Source: Arion vulgaris
Taxonomy: Eukaryota; Mollusca; Gastropoda; Stylommatophora; Arionidae
Direction of reading: 5' to 3'
DNA length: 64,000 bases
Assembly (NCBI GenBank): GCA_020796225.1
Contig: CM036768.1
Location: 37,187,789 to 37,251,788, forward strand
The notes beneath the pieces were generated by a model. That model saw nothing but the letters and a program-made list of their open reading frames with translations. It did no database searches and was not told the DNA's origin. Shown here in pieces: positions 15,301 to 21,929 of the stretch (positions are counted from its first letter, which is position 1; each line of letters begins with the position of its first letter). The position numbers were made by a program, and so were the translations under genes.

Positions 15301-18300
15301 ATAAGTCTCCTTGCCCAAGGGTTCACCGTAGGCTGGTGAAGAGAAGGTTTACCCCTACCCCACTACTTTAAAAGCTAGAACAAGAGAATAAATATGACAT
15401 ACAATCAAAGAAAGAACCTACCAAACCAGCAAAATACGCGTTGTTAGCAGTGAACTCTGTGTTGAGAGATAAGACTTGTATCTTCTTCTTCTTTGCGTTC
15501 GTTTTTTACTACCAATTTTAATCACTCTTTGTGATATGTTTGATCTTTGCCAAGAACGTGTATACGTTGCACATTGGTTTGGTAGGCCCCTAAATGCATA
15601 GACTTCTACACGTATAGGACATGTGCATCTGATTTCAGCCAAACCTCCTTAGTCGCCTCTTATGACATGCGTGGCAGGTAACAGTGGTTCTATTCTTTAC
15701 ACCCAAAATTTGGGCCCGGTAACCACTCGGGCGAAGTCTTGTGTCAAATTAGTGAGTTACGGCAACTATCAACATGCGCTCCCTTCTCCATTTGCTGCGA
15801 TAGACTGAGCACCTACTAGTTAGTCATGGTGTAGTGACATTGGTTCTGATAACTAACTTTCTTCTTCTTCTTTTTCTCTTACTCCTCTTGAAAAGGCATC
15901 AACAAATTTCCTCCAAGCAGACCATTCTTGAGCTTAGTTCATCCCAAGTCTTTCCTGCTTCTTCTCTTTCTTTGCCTACAGTTAGTCTCCATGTCTCTCT
16001 AGGTCACCCCTACCTATTGTGCCTCCCAGATTCCATTTCAAATCCACATGTGGGTGCCTAGTCTTCTGCATTTTTAATGTATGTCCCAACCACTTCCATC
16101 TCCTGCTTTTTATTTCCTCATTGATATTGTTAATGATAACTAATTAATCATGGCTTATGGTTGTCATACCTGATAAACCATTAACTCAGCTTGATGGACA
16201 GACTCTGGAGTTCCCCGGATAACCAGAGTACGGTGTGTCTTACAGGAATTATCTCCATTACCATTTTCACCTCTATCTGTGTTCTGGAAATGAATCACAG
16301 TGCCAGTCTCTTTTTGAATCTGTTGAAGATTGATAATTCTAGTTATTAAAGAACTCATTGATAATTCTAGTTATAAAAGACGAGTGCCTAGAGAAGATAT
16401 TTTTGGAGGGCATGGTGCTTGGAAGAAGAATGAGAGGAAGACCTAGAAGATGATGGGTACAAGATGTCATTGCGATCTGAGAATGACTGCTGCACACCTG
16501 TCAACTTGCAAAGAATAGAGAGTTTTTCAGGACTGCTGTCATGGGAGCCAAGTTCCGGAAGGGACAAGCTACTTGATGATGATGATGATGAGTTACTAAA
16601 GAGCTAATTAATAACTCTTGTTATTAAATAACTGATAATTACTTATTTTTTATTTTATTTTCCGATCCAGAAGCACTTGAGCTTTCAGCTCTTCGGCTTG
16701 GTGCCATGGACATTGTAACCCTTTGGTTCATTGCCACGAACACCGTAAATCTGGAGAACCTGTGGCTTTTCTGCCAGCCCGCAGAATCGAGCTGGCGTTG
16801 GTGTCTATGAACCAGGGCACAGTATATTCAAGTTCTCGACGTAAACCACACAGATCACAAAGGAGAAAAAGGTTACCAGCTTGATATTTGACCCTTGTCG
16901 ACCTATAACTGCTCCAATAGCCTGCTGTGGTACTTTCACTTCAACCACTGTATTTCTGGATGTTAAAACTCTTTTGTGTCTATAAGTATCTTCATCTGTT
17001 AGACAGAACAGTTACAACATTTAGCATACAGTTAATTCAATTTTATCTTTTAGAAACAACAAACTGAGTAGAAGTTATGTTTATACATTCTTCTTCTTCT
17101 TCTTCTTCAAACGCTCAATATTGACCACTTGTTAACCACTCTATGTGATTTGTATATGATCTGAGCCTAAGAGCGATTGTACGTTGTGCCAGCTATAGCC
17201 CACAAGTAGGCCAGCACATCCGATTTCTGCTATGCTTTTATTTACTAAGGTAGCTTCCTAGGTCCTACATCAGTCGCCTCTTACGACATGACTTTTAGAT
17301 CACAGTGGTACTATTCTTTGCTTCCCTTGCAGGTCCCGGCACCATACAGCGTGTTTAGGCACTCAAGGTGCCGCCAAAGCTGTTCTCTCTTTTTTAACTA
17401 GCTGAGAGATTATATGTAGTACTAGATCAATAGATGACAAGTGTTCATCTTTAGATTCTGAACAGGGTCTCTGCGGCTAAGTGGTTAAGCCTTTGTCTTG
17501 CATTCTGAAGGTTGTGGGTTCGAATCCGGCATTATTGCATTATGGTGCATTATTTTCTAGAAACCTTTAGGACTGTTGCAGGAGCTATGGAGTTTGTGCA
17601 GTATTCTCGGCAAATGGCATGCCGTCCCTTCAGAGAGGAACCGAGTCATATTGCATAAAACCTGGTGCAATGAAGTCAATCCTTCATCTGTAGACATGTT
17701 GTAACATATTTTAGATGCCATACTTCCAACAAGCTAAAGATAGAAGTTTATGGTATGGGAACTTATGACAACTGACCATCATGTACAGAGGGGGTTTAAC
17801 ATATAGAAACTGTTGATGATTTTCTTGATTGCCGCCAAAGGCTTACAAATCAAGTTCAGTGGAGATGGTGGAGACTGACCATTGCAGTTTTTGAAAATAT
17901 TCAGACTGACAATTCCTTCTTCTTTGTTGACTTTCAGTCTTCCACAATTGTTAGGCAGAGTCTGCATCAGATGTTCAGCTTACATAGACTCATTGATTGA
18001 TTATTTAAGCATCTGCAATGCTCATAGACTCATTGATTGAGTACTTTGACATCTGCAATGCTCATTGAGTACTTTGACATCTGCAATGCTCATAGACTCA
18101 TTGATTGAGTACTTTGACATCTGCAATGCTCATAGACTCATTGATTGAGTACTTTGACATCTGCAATGATCATAGACTCAGTGATTGATTACTTTGACAT
18201 CTGCAATGCTCATAGACTCGAATTGATTACTTTGTCATCTGCAATGCTCATAGACTCAGTGATTGCTTACTTTGTCATTTGTAATACTCAGACTCATTGA

Positions 18301-19277
18301 TTGAGTACTTTGACATCTGCAATGCTCAGACTCATTGATTGCTTACTTTGACATCTGCAATGTGGAAGGACAATACACAAGAAAAGTCATGAATCTAATT
18401 CCAAATATGATTCTTCTTCTTCAAACACTTCATATTGATCACTTGTTAACTACTCTTTGTGATTTGTATGTGATCTGAGCCTAAGAGCGATTGTACCTTG
18501 TGCCAGTTATGTGCCTACAAGTACATCCAGCACATCCGATTTCTGCGACGCTTTTTATTTACTAGGATAGCTTTCCTAAGCCCCCTACCTCAGTCGCCTG
18601 TTATGACATGCCTTGTATGTCGCAATGTTATTATTCTTTGCTCCCCTTGAGGGACAAATTTGAGCACAAATATGATGATCTCTGGGTGACGTCTGCGGCC
18701 TAGTGGACAGTGACTTGATCTATTATCCCCGACGTTCTGAGTTCGAATCACGCTGCGGACAGTTTGGTTGCAAATTGTTTTGTGTGGATTTTTACAAAAG
18801 GATGATGGCATACCCGTTCAGAAAGCAATGGCAAACTACTGAATGTAATAATGCCTAGAAAAATCACAAAAAGCGTTGTAAAATCGATTCATAAAATCCT
18901 GTAAAGGATATGCAATTAACTAGATGATCTCTGAGGTAATTTTGTGGCTGGCAGAACAAAAAGAAAAGAACTATACCTGATTTGGCAAAGACAGGTCTCT
19001 AATGGACAGAAGGTGGAAAGAAGGGGCAGGCCAAAGGAAGCCTGGAGAAGGATGGTGGAAAGGATAACTGTGGACTGAAATGGAATACCATGGGTAGAGA
19101 GGCAGCAGAGTGGCAGTAATAGAGATCACTTGTGAATGTCTATATGTTAACTATGACATGCAGAGGATATAGATGAAAATTACCTGATCTATTCTTGTAC
19201 CACCAATACACCAGAATTATACTTGTTGGTAGGGCAAAGGCTAAAGCTACCTGAGCCACTTTTCCAATAGTTAACAT
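205..19277 (-). CDS. TDRKH: Tudor and KH domain-containing protein (TDRKH/Papi orthologue), complete, 12 coding exons
   Basis: Exons joined in order: 19277-19184, 16995-16877, 16319-16170, 14991-14919, 12357-12215, 10016-9899, 9222-9158, 7561-7421, 4811-4633, 3450-3386, 2910-2756, 387-205. All junctions are GT-AG and the phases agree, giving 494 aa and a TAA stop. Residues about 2-26 form a hydrophobic anchor (ALPTSIILVYWWYKNRS). KH1 lies at about 48-120 with GRQG at 63-66, and KH2 at about 134-200 with GKGG at 146-149. An extended Tudor domain covers about 255-455, with DLYFVDFGD at about 340-348. In animals TDRKH/Papi sits on the mitochondrial outer membrane, binds methylated arginines of PIWI proteins and helps trim piRNA 3' ends; that role is inferred from the family. 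KH1 carries a polar loop insertion (about residues 86-101). The introns hold many transposons, and two introns hold arrays copied from the adjacent splice junction. Confidence 0.93.
497..775 (-). mobile_element. T3 SINE (tRNA-like head)
   Basis: This is a copy of the family also at 33817, 45461 and 56712. The head reads GCGTAGCGTAGTTGTTAGTG with a B-box-like GGGTTCAGCTCC. The body includes CATCACCCATCGTGTGCCGA. Confidence 0.85.
819..1064 (-). mobile_element. A1 SINE
   Basis: This has the shared core (complement of GTAAGAGGCGACTGAGGTAG) and the A1 body with CTTAGGCTCGGATCAC-type text. The A families end in GAAGAAGAAG. Confidence 0.82.
1138..1240 (-). mobile_element. LINE 3'-end fragment
   Basis: The sequence TCATCACACTGTTACTAGGT to CTCTAGTGGCTTTGATGAT matches the tails at 26740 and 52700. 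Confidence 0.6.
1588..2130 (+). mobile_element. A3 SINE, long type
   Basis: This has the shared head and core and then the A3 body with GCTTGCAGAAAACGGATGCA and CTACCATCACGAGGG. ORFs on both strands recur in every A3 copy and are not genes. Confidence 0.85.
2131..2564. other. TDRKH intron 11 sequence, unassigned
   Basis: No repeat family or exon is recognised here. The stretch includes two similar phrases (ATCACCTGTATCAACAGTTACCTG-like at about 2330). Confidence 0.5.
2565..2755 (-). repeat. Tandem array of about 38-bp units copied from the TDRKH exon 11 donor
   Basis: Five intronic units, plus the real exon end as a sixth, repeat GGACCATTTGTATCAAAAAC and then a stretch containing CTCACCTGAG. 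Each unit contains about 20 nt of exon 11 and about 17 nt of intron. Donor-equivalent sites at 2718/2717 and 2641/2640 keep AG-GTG; the other two I checked (2680, about 2604) have lost GT. Confidence 0.9.
2756..2910 (-). CDS. TDRKH: TDRKH coding exon 11 (SN-like subdomain)
   Basis: This starts GDKWSEEAITYFEDIIHCAK and ends VVQLFDTSGPQ before GTGAGT. The donor end is the seed of the tandem array that follows it in the intron. Reading past the donor meets TGA at 2735-2737. Confidence 0.93.
2968..3219 (-). mobile_element. A1 SINE in TDRKH intron 10
   Basis: The minus-sense copy starts at the (GAA)n tail, seen as TTCTTCTTCG, and lies about 58 bp upstream of exon 11. Confidence 0.83.
3386..3450 (-). 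CDS. TDRKH: TDRKH coding exon 10 (Tudor to SN-like connector)
   Basis: This encodes SDFTSFPYQAKECILANVEP, the FxxLPxQAxEC-like segment that follows a Tudor core in this family. The acceptor is TTCTCAG and the donor is GTGAGT. Confidence 0.92.
3480..3730 (-). pseudogene. LINE 3' tail in TDRKH intron 9
   Basis: This is the complement of the tail also seen at 8375, 29517 and 41060-41265 (GTTCAAGAAAGAGAGGAC and GGAGAAATTGTTTGCAGTCC). Confidence 0.75.
4000..4315 (-). pseudogene. LINE C-terminal tail fragment in TDRKH intron 9
   Basis: The complement reads LAMDRTHIEKTDW and a GRPRHTW-like tail with WKKFVEDLCSLG-type text, matching the 35426 family in several frames. Confidence 0.6.
4633..4811 (-). 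CDS. TDRKH: TDRKH coding exon 9 (Tudor core)
   Basis: This contains GEMVAAQFETGDVTYYRAKI and KVDLYFVDFGDSS, the Tudor barrel with its aromatic residues and the VDFGD strand that contacts methyl-arginine in the family. It ends in phase 2. Confidence 0.95.
4930..5300 (+). pseudogene. LINE C-terminal tail
   Basis: The plus reading EMKCLRKRE and AKGSPRQRWIDNIKTALNKH continues to a stop at 5299. This is the same family type as 11735. Confidence 0.75.
5340..6235. other. TDRKH intron 8 sequence, mostly unassigned
   Basis: Apart from a T2 fragment at 5770-5905, I see only scraps, such as ACCACTCTTTGTGGTCTG at 5457 resembling an A1 end. Confidence 0.5.
5770..5905 (-). mobile_element. T2 SINE 3' fragment
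   Basis: The plus-strand text GTAGTTTGCCATTGCTTTCT matches the complement of the T2 body. The tRNA-like head is missing. Confidence 0.6.
6236..6480. repeat. Tandem duplication of about 122 bp upstream of a T1 SINE head
   Basis: Two nearly identical copies of AGAAAGACATCTCTGTGACT through CCTTAGGTTCCAAAG. The second runs straight into the SINE B-box region. Confidence 0.9.
6446..6735 (+). mobile_element. T1 SINE
   Basis: The head GGGTCTCTGTGGTTAATCCC with GTAGGTTCGAATCC is followed by the body with TTTCTGCAGAGTGGGACTGA and the CCTGGTGCAATGAAGACAAT end. Confidence 0.78.
7261..7409. mobile_element. TTAA-flanked piggyBac-type MITE beside TDRKH exon 8
   Basis: TTAA at 7257-7260 and 7410-7413 flanks CCTTTTCGCTGCTAA and TTAGCAGCTTAAGAG. 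The right TTAA begins at intron position 8 after the exon 8 donor. Confidence 0.82.
7421..7561 (-). CDS. TDRKH: TDRKH coding exon 8 (extended Tudor, N-terminal subdomain)
   Basis: Residues 255-301 contain EVYVSAVEHPGHFWVQMIG, the conserved first strands of an extended Tudor (SN-like) domain. A TTAA-flanked MITE begins 8 bases inside the following intron, and the donor GTAATTA is intact. Confidence 0.93.
7622..8220 (-). mobile_element. A1 SINE split by a T4 SINE
   Basis: The A1 segments 7622-7667 and 8017-8220 are continuous once the T4 insertion and one 12-bp target copy are removed. Confidence 0.88.
7668..8004 (-). mobile_element. T4 SINE inserted in an A1 SINE, with 12-bp target duplication
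   Basis: The element has a poly(A) end (T run at 7668-7685) and a head with GGGTTCGAACCTAC. It is flanked by AATCAATCTGTG at 7656-7667 and 8005-8016, which proves retrotransposition into the older SINE. Confidence 0.92.
8375..8870 (-). pseudogene. LINE 3' tail in TDRKH intron 7
   Basis: The minus reading FRRSDEIREMSGQPLVTTVI and [11 protein letters not shown] is the LINE tail; it ends in the conserved 3' stretch near 8400. Confidence 0.78.
8871..9113 (+). mobile_element. A1 SINE
   Basis: This full-length copy ends GTTCGAAGAAGAAGAA, next to TDRKH exon 7. Confidence 0.83.
9158..9222 (-). CDS. TDRKH: TDRKH coding exon 7 (short linker)
   Basis: Only one frame is open between the ATGTAG acceptor and the GTATGT donor. 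It reads PRSNESWDVEPNKPNQEKHL, and its phase fits exons 6 and 8. This is linker sequence before the Tudor domain. Confidence 0.78.
9340..9545 (-). mobile_element. T5 SINE
   Basis: In minus-strand sense a head with GTTCAATTCC is followed by GGCAGAAAAGCCACAG and an end at GTGCTTCTGGATCGGG. The family is also at 16655, 53060, 56235 and 62152. Confidence 0.82.
9778..9832 (-). mobile_element. LINE 3'-end scrap
   Basis: GTTACATAGAGCCTGCAAGC and TTTCTCCATACC match the end of the LINE tails at 8400 and 29540. It lies close to the TDRKH exon 6 donor. Confidence 0.6.
9899..10016 (-). CDS. TDRKH: TDRKH coding exon 6 (KH2 C-terminal helix and linker)
   Basis: Residues 194-232 begin IKLEEHEQFQSKLSE, completing the KH2 helix. 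A Ser/Thr/Asn-rich linker follows. Phase 0 in and phase 1 out match both neighbouring exons exactly, which is the main support for this otherwise unconserved piece. Confidence 0.8.
10098..10608 (+). mobile_element. A3 SINE in TDRKH intron 5
   Basis: This full-length plus-sense copy ends AGAATGCAGAAGAAGATGAT. It lies about 80 bp upstream in gene sense of TDRKH exon 6. Confidence 0.86.
10722..10870 (+). mobile_element. T4-related SINE fragment
   Basis: This contains CTCTGAAGTCGTAGAAGGCT, the T4 body start, and ends near GAACGAGAAGAAGC, as in the 51795 copy. Confidence 0.5.
10920..11470 (-). pseudogene. LINE reverse-transcriptase C-terminal region in TDRKH intron 5
   Basis: The minus reading KEIKSRLEMASAAMSWLNVI and SLVLSIILYGC continues to KGGQRKSWFDNIKSWSG-like text near 11020. 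Confidence 0.8.
11735..12115 (+). pseudogene. LINE C-terminal tail
   Basis: The plus reading MRCLRKAVNKTRRDQIRNEE, RLKWFGQLVRMNP and RGRGRPKK is the standard LINE tail. Confidence 0.8.
12215..12357 (-). CDS. TDRKH: TDRKH coding exon 5 (KH2 core)
   Basis: Residues 146-193 begin GKGGATIREISSISGARIII and continue to SEQQIKTAL. This covers the GXXG loop, the second helix and the beta strands of KH2. Confidence 0.93.
12398..12644 (-). mobile_element. A1 SINE
   Basis: This minus-sense copy lies about 40 bp upstream (in gene sense) of TDRKH exon 5. Confidence 0.82.
12690..12932 (-). mobile_element. T1 SINE
   Basis: On the minus strand a degenerate head (GTTATGGGTTCAATCTGG) precedes the shared body ending in AACCTGGTGCAATAAAGTCA. 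Confidence 0.75.
12950..13620. other. TDRKH intron 4 sequence, degenerate repeats
   Basis: Text near 13020-13260 resembles a LINE tail in broken plus frames. The remainder, including an (AATC)n run at 13540-13560, is unassigned. Confidence 0.45.
13625..13760 (+). pseudogene. LINE tail fragment
   Basis: GGTCATTCATCAATAGGTGA and GACCACAAACAGGGAACTGT match the 43765 tail. Confidence 0.65.
13895..14085 (+). pseudogene. Retrotransposon RNase H fragment
   Basis: The plus reading WVRGNERADRLASKVVIVGE and LRMDNGDVLRYLG is the C-terminal end of an RNase H domain. A TA-flanked MITE follows at once. Confidence 0.7.
14087..14352. mobile_element. TA-flanked MITE, copy 1 (266 bp)
   Basis: TA is followed by CAGGGTTTTCAACTTAAAAG, and the element ends CTTTTAAGTTGAACAGCCTG before TA. 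Inverted ends and a TA target point to a Tc1/mariner-type source. Confidence 0.85.
14919..14991 (-). CDS. TDRKH: TDRKH coding exon 4 (start of KH2)
   Basis: Residues 122-145 encode VEVPTIAIGRII leading into the second GXXG loop. The donor is GTAAGT and the exon ends in phase 1, with the Gly codon split between exons 4 and 5. Confidence 0.9.
15107..15217 (-). mobile_element. A1 SINE 3' fragment
   Basis: The A1 body from CTTCGAACAATCTATATCGA to CTACAAGTAGGTC is present; the core is missing. Confidence 0.7.
15480..15734 (-). mobile_element. A2 SINE in TDRKH intron 3
   Basis: The A2 body (complement of CAAAGATCAAACATATCACA) and the shared head CCCGAGTGGTTACCGGGCCC are present. Confidence 0.85.
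15840..16130 (-). pseudogene. LINE C-terminal tail in TDRKH intron 3
   Basis: The complement gives RRWKWLGHTLKMQKTRHPHV and WSAWRKFVDAFSR-like text, in broken frames. Confidence 0.7.
16170..16319 (-). CDS. TDRKH: TDRKH coding exon 3 (KH1, second half)
   Basis: Residues 72-121 begin IQKETGTVIHF and end in the KH helix QAELMVYQ. The acceptor at CAACAG was chosen over a nearby upstream AG because it restores the usual spacing after GXXG. A Gly/Asn-rich polar insertion sits in the variable loop. Confidence 0.88.
16655..16795 (-). mobile_element. T5 SINE, 3' part
   Basis: The sequence GATCCAGAAGCACTTGAGCT through CTGCCAGCCCGC is present. The tRNA-like head is missing. Confidence 0.75.
16877..16995 (-). 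CDS. TDRKH: TDRKH coding exon 2 (KH1, first half)
   Basis: This is bounded by a CTAACAG acceptor and a GTAACC donor and encodes residues 32-71. It contains VEVKVPQQAIGAVIGRQGSN, the beta-alpha start and the GXXG loop of KH domain 1. Confidence 0.92.
17089..17352 (-). mobile_element. A1 SINE in TDRKH intron 1
   Basis: This is a full-length minus-sense copy with a long TTCTTCTTCTTCTTC end. Confidence 0.84.
17463..17702 (+). mobile_element. T1 SINE, best preserved
   Basis: The A-box-like TGGCTAAGTGGTTAAGCC and B-box GTGGGTTCGAATCC are intact. The body ends with AACCTGGTGCAATGAAGTCA. Confidence 0.85.
17979..18362. repeat. Tandem array of about 40 bp in TDRKH intron 1
   Basis: About nine units read CATCTGCAATGCTCATAGAC and TCATTGATTGAGTACTTTGA, with length variants. 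I see no match to a coding exon of the gene. Confidence 0.92.
18411..18653 (-). mobile_element. A1 SINE in TDRKH intron 1
   Basis: This full-length copy is directly followed by a T2 SINE at 18684. Confidence 0.83.
18684..18925 (+). mobile_element. T2 SINE
   Basis: The tRNA-like head GGTGACGTCTGCGGCCTAGT with GAGTTCGAATCACGC is followed by CGGACAGTTTGGTTGCAAAT and ends at GGATATGCAATTAA. Confidence 0.85.
19184..19277 (-). CDS. TDRKH: TDRKH coding exon 1 (start codon and membrane anchor)
   Basis: The exon encodes MLTIGKVAQVALAFALPTS and then IILVYWWYKNRS, a single transmembrane segment ending in basic residues, as expected for a tail-in N-terminal anchor. It ends in phase 1 before GTAATT. The ATG is two bases after a strong acceptor, so at least one upstream non-coding exon is likely. 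Confidence 0.9.
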
Positions 19278-19312
19278 GTCTAAATGTTGGGAAGACAGCA
19301 GAAAAACAAATA
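19278..19312 (-). promoter_or_regulatory. TDRKH: 3' splice site just before the TDRKH start codon
   Basis: On the minus strand a pyrimidine-rich tract ends in ACATTTAG two bases before the ATG. This implies a 5' UTR intron with the transcription start further right. The tract is the parent sequence of the adjacent array. Confidence 0.75.
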
Positions 19313-20235
19313 ATTAGTATACTTAAATGTTCGGGAAAAAATAGTTAGCATACCTAAATATTGGGGGAAAACACAAAATAAAATGTTAGCGCTTCTAACG
19401 CCCGTGTGGTGCCAGGGCCCGCAAGGAAGCAAAGAATAGTACCACTGCAACCTACAATTCATGTCGTAAGAGGCGACTGATGTAGGTCCTAGGATGCTCC
19501 CCTAGTAAATAAAAGCAGCACAGAAATCGAATGTGCTGGCCTACTTGTGGGCGCATAACTGGCACAATGTACAATTGCTCTTAGGCTCAGATCACAAACA
19601 AATCACACAGAGTGGTTGACAAGTGGTCGATATGGAGCATTCGAAGAAGAAGAAGTATTTCTAAATGTTTTGGGAAAACAAATAGTTAGCATATCTAAAT
19701 GTATGGGGAAAACAAATAGTTAGCAAATCTTAATGTGTGGGGAAAACAAATAGTTAGCAAATCTTAATGTGTGGGGAAAACAAATAGTTAGCAAATCTTA
19801 ATGTATGGAGAAAACAAATAGTTAGCAAATCTTAATGTGTGGGAAAACAAATAGTTAGCAAATCTTAAGTGGGAAAACAAATAGTTAGCAAATCTTAATG
19901 TGTGGGAGAAACAAATAGTTAGCAAATCTTAATGTGTGGGGAAAACAAATAGTTAGCAAATCTTAATGTGTGGGGAAAACAAATAGTTAGCAAATCTTAA
20001 TGTGTGGGGAAAACAAATAGTTAGCAAATCTTAATGTGTGGGGAAAACAAATAGTTAGCAAATCTTAATGTGTGGGGAAAACAAATAGTTAGCAAATCTT
20101 AATGTGTGGGGAAAACAAATAGTTAGCAAATCTTAATGTATGGGGAAAACAAATAGTTAGTATATCTAAATGTTGGGGAAAAACAAAAAGTTAGCAAATC
20201 TTATGTTGTAGAAGAACAAAAAATTAAAGTTAACA
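19313..20235 (-). repeat. Tandem array of about 34-bp units copied from the TDRKH exon 1 acceptor
   Basis: About 18 units follow the pattern (plus strand) AATAGTTAGCAAATCTTAAT then GTGTGGGGAAAACA. The units nearest each end match the real junction best: the exon boundary reads AATAGTTAACATGTCTAAAT, and the last unit at about 20154 reads AATAGTTAGTATATCTAAAT. A type A1 SINE (19401-19655) interrupts the array. On the minus strand each unit is a pyrimidine tract followed by AG, and the unit at 19349-19351 keeps an ATG followed by codons for LTI. Confidence 0.9.
19401..19655 (+). mobile_element. A1 SINE inserted into the acceptor array
   Basis: The copy starts CCCGTGTGGTGCCAGGGCCC and ends GAAGAAGAAG. 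Array sequence TTCTAA flanks both sides, so the array is older than this insertion. Confidence 0.87.
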
Positions 20236-20541
20236 TGAAAAATGGTTCCTTTCATTTTTACTTTCCTTATCATTACACCCCACTAGACAAGTTCATAGAA
20301 GTTTTATGACTTAAATAGTTACTCAGAGTTACTGTGTTACACATCAGATTAATTTATAAATTAGAGCTCTCAACTCTGTACATTCTGATATATGAAATAG
20401 TTATAGTGTGTTGCACACTTTGGCTCTGAACATACTATAAGACACGTAATGTATAAAGAGTATAATTATTAATGAATAAATTATACTAATTTACTTTGCT
20501 ATCAATATCATATTTATATTATCATCTGCTATATGGCTCAC

Positions 20542-20785
20542 TAGGTGGCGTCTGTGGCTTACGGGATAGGGACTCAGTCTATTAACCCCGACGTTCTGAG
20601 TTCAAATCATGCTGCGGACAGTTTGGTTGCAAATTGTTTTATGTGGATTCTTACAAAAGGACGATGGCACCACCAGTTCGAAAAGCAATAGCAAACTACT
20701 GAACGTAAAAATGCCTCGAAAAATTACAAACAGCGTTAAAAAGCTGGGGTTGAGTTTCAAAAAAGGATATGCACTTAACTTTTAA
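20542..20785 (+). mobile_element. T2 SINE
   Basis: The head GTGGCGTCTGTGGCTTACGG with GAGTTCAAATCATGC leads into the shared body. It lies upstream of TDRKH, beyond the acceptor array. Confidence 0.85.
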
Positions 20786-20789
20786 CTAT

Positions 20790-21685
20790 ATGGCACACTT
20801 GAACTCTCCAAATGTTATTCTCAAATACTGCATGTAAAAGTTTTATATCAGAGTACTTAAGCCAAGCAAATTTGTTCCCATGGATTTATTTAATAACAGT
20901 AAAAATAGACCTCACCAATCACAAAGTAATTACAAACTAATAAACGTGTAAGTGGTGCATAGAAAATCAAGGACTCGTTTACTGTGGACACACTAATCAC
21001 TAAGTGTGGTTGATCTGATCTACTGATGGCAACATCCACCACCATGCATCAGCATCATTTTGAACTATAATGAATAATAATGATGACGTTTTTTATTTCA
21101 CTTTCAAAGTCTAAACTTAGTAAGAGTTATATTACCGACGTGTCATATTAAAATAAAATCAATATTTAGTAAGTAATCAATTATCTCCTAATTATCAATG
21201 ATCGAGATTCTCATTGACAATTTTTCAATGAATTGACATGATGATTATGTCACATTCACTACTTATTATTATTTAAAGTGAACAGAAGTCAGTCAGTGAG
21301 AGTCTGTTGAGTGATTGATTTGTCTTTGATTAATTGTTTCCATTCCAAACTGAATTGATCATTTACTTTATAACTGAATGATTTTCAACAGGACAAACAG
21401 AATCTGTTTTGACACTGATAAATAGTTCTTAAAGTGCACTTGCTTCTATTGTAAGTGATATTAAATCTTCCAAATTCCTTTCTGCGGCTGGGACAATTTT
21501 CGAATTTACTTTCTCTGAGTTAGAGTCGTCTGCATGACAGTTTCGAGTTCCGGTGTATCCGGTGTCGACACTCGACTTACTATCAGAACCGTATTCTCAG
21601 AGACTGATTTATTTTCTTCCACTCAAGTTTTTTTTAAATCTTTGGCCAGGGAACATCCATAGCAATCAGTTACCGCGTATAATCA
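20790..21685. other. Upstream region of TDRKH, no repeat recognised
   Basis: This AT-rich stretch without recognised repeats is the most likely place for the TDRKH promoter and its non-coding first exon. No motif decides it. Confidence 0.4.
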
Positions 21686-21689
21686 ATTA

Positions 21690-21925
21690 TCAGGACTATC
21701 ATTAATGCACTCAGGACATGTCAATATGTGCTTCGATCTCCGCCTCAAACAAATCCAGCAGCGTTCAGCCGCGGCCATCGTTAATAATTATTATTAATTA
21801 TAATATTTATAATAATATAATTATATATAAATATATAATAATATTATAATTATTAATAATTAATTACGATGGCCGCGGTCAGCGTCCTACACGCCATTTC
21901 GATGTTGATTAATCAATCTCTTTGC
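21690..21925 (-). pseudogene. Retrotransposon RNase H 3' end split by the AT palindrome
   Basis: The text matches 61060-61180 (CGATCTCCGCCTCA and TCGATGTTGATTAATCAATC) on either side of the palindrome. Confidence 0.75.
21771..21880. repeat. AT-rich palindrome (about 110 bp) inside a LINE remnant
   Basis: Arms starting CGCGGCCATCGT face each other across almost pure A/T sequence. The interrupted sequence (AGCAGCGTTCAG and CAGCGTCCTACACGCC) matches a continuous stretch at 61118-61140. Confidence 0.85.
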
Positions 21926-21929
21926 GCTC

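Noticed and set aside
17979..18362. Possible third splice-junction array in TDRKH intron 1
   Set aside because: The 40-bp unit was compared by eye with the acceptors and donors of exons 1-3 and no convincing match was found.
19681..20180. CRISPR-like regular array
   Set aside because: The units are contiguous with no unique spacers, the genome is eukaryotic, and the units derive from the adjacent exon boundary.
20545..20615. tRNA gene candidates (TGGCTTAGGGGATAG with GTTCGAATC; also at 17465, 18684, 60470, 60676)
   Set aside because: All are heads of dispersed SINEs with bodies attached. I could not draw a complete cloverleaf for any of them, so none is called as a tRNA gene.
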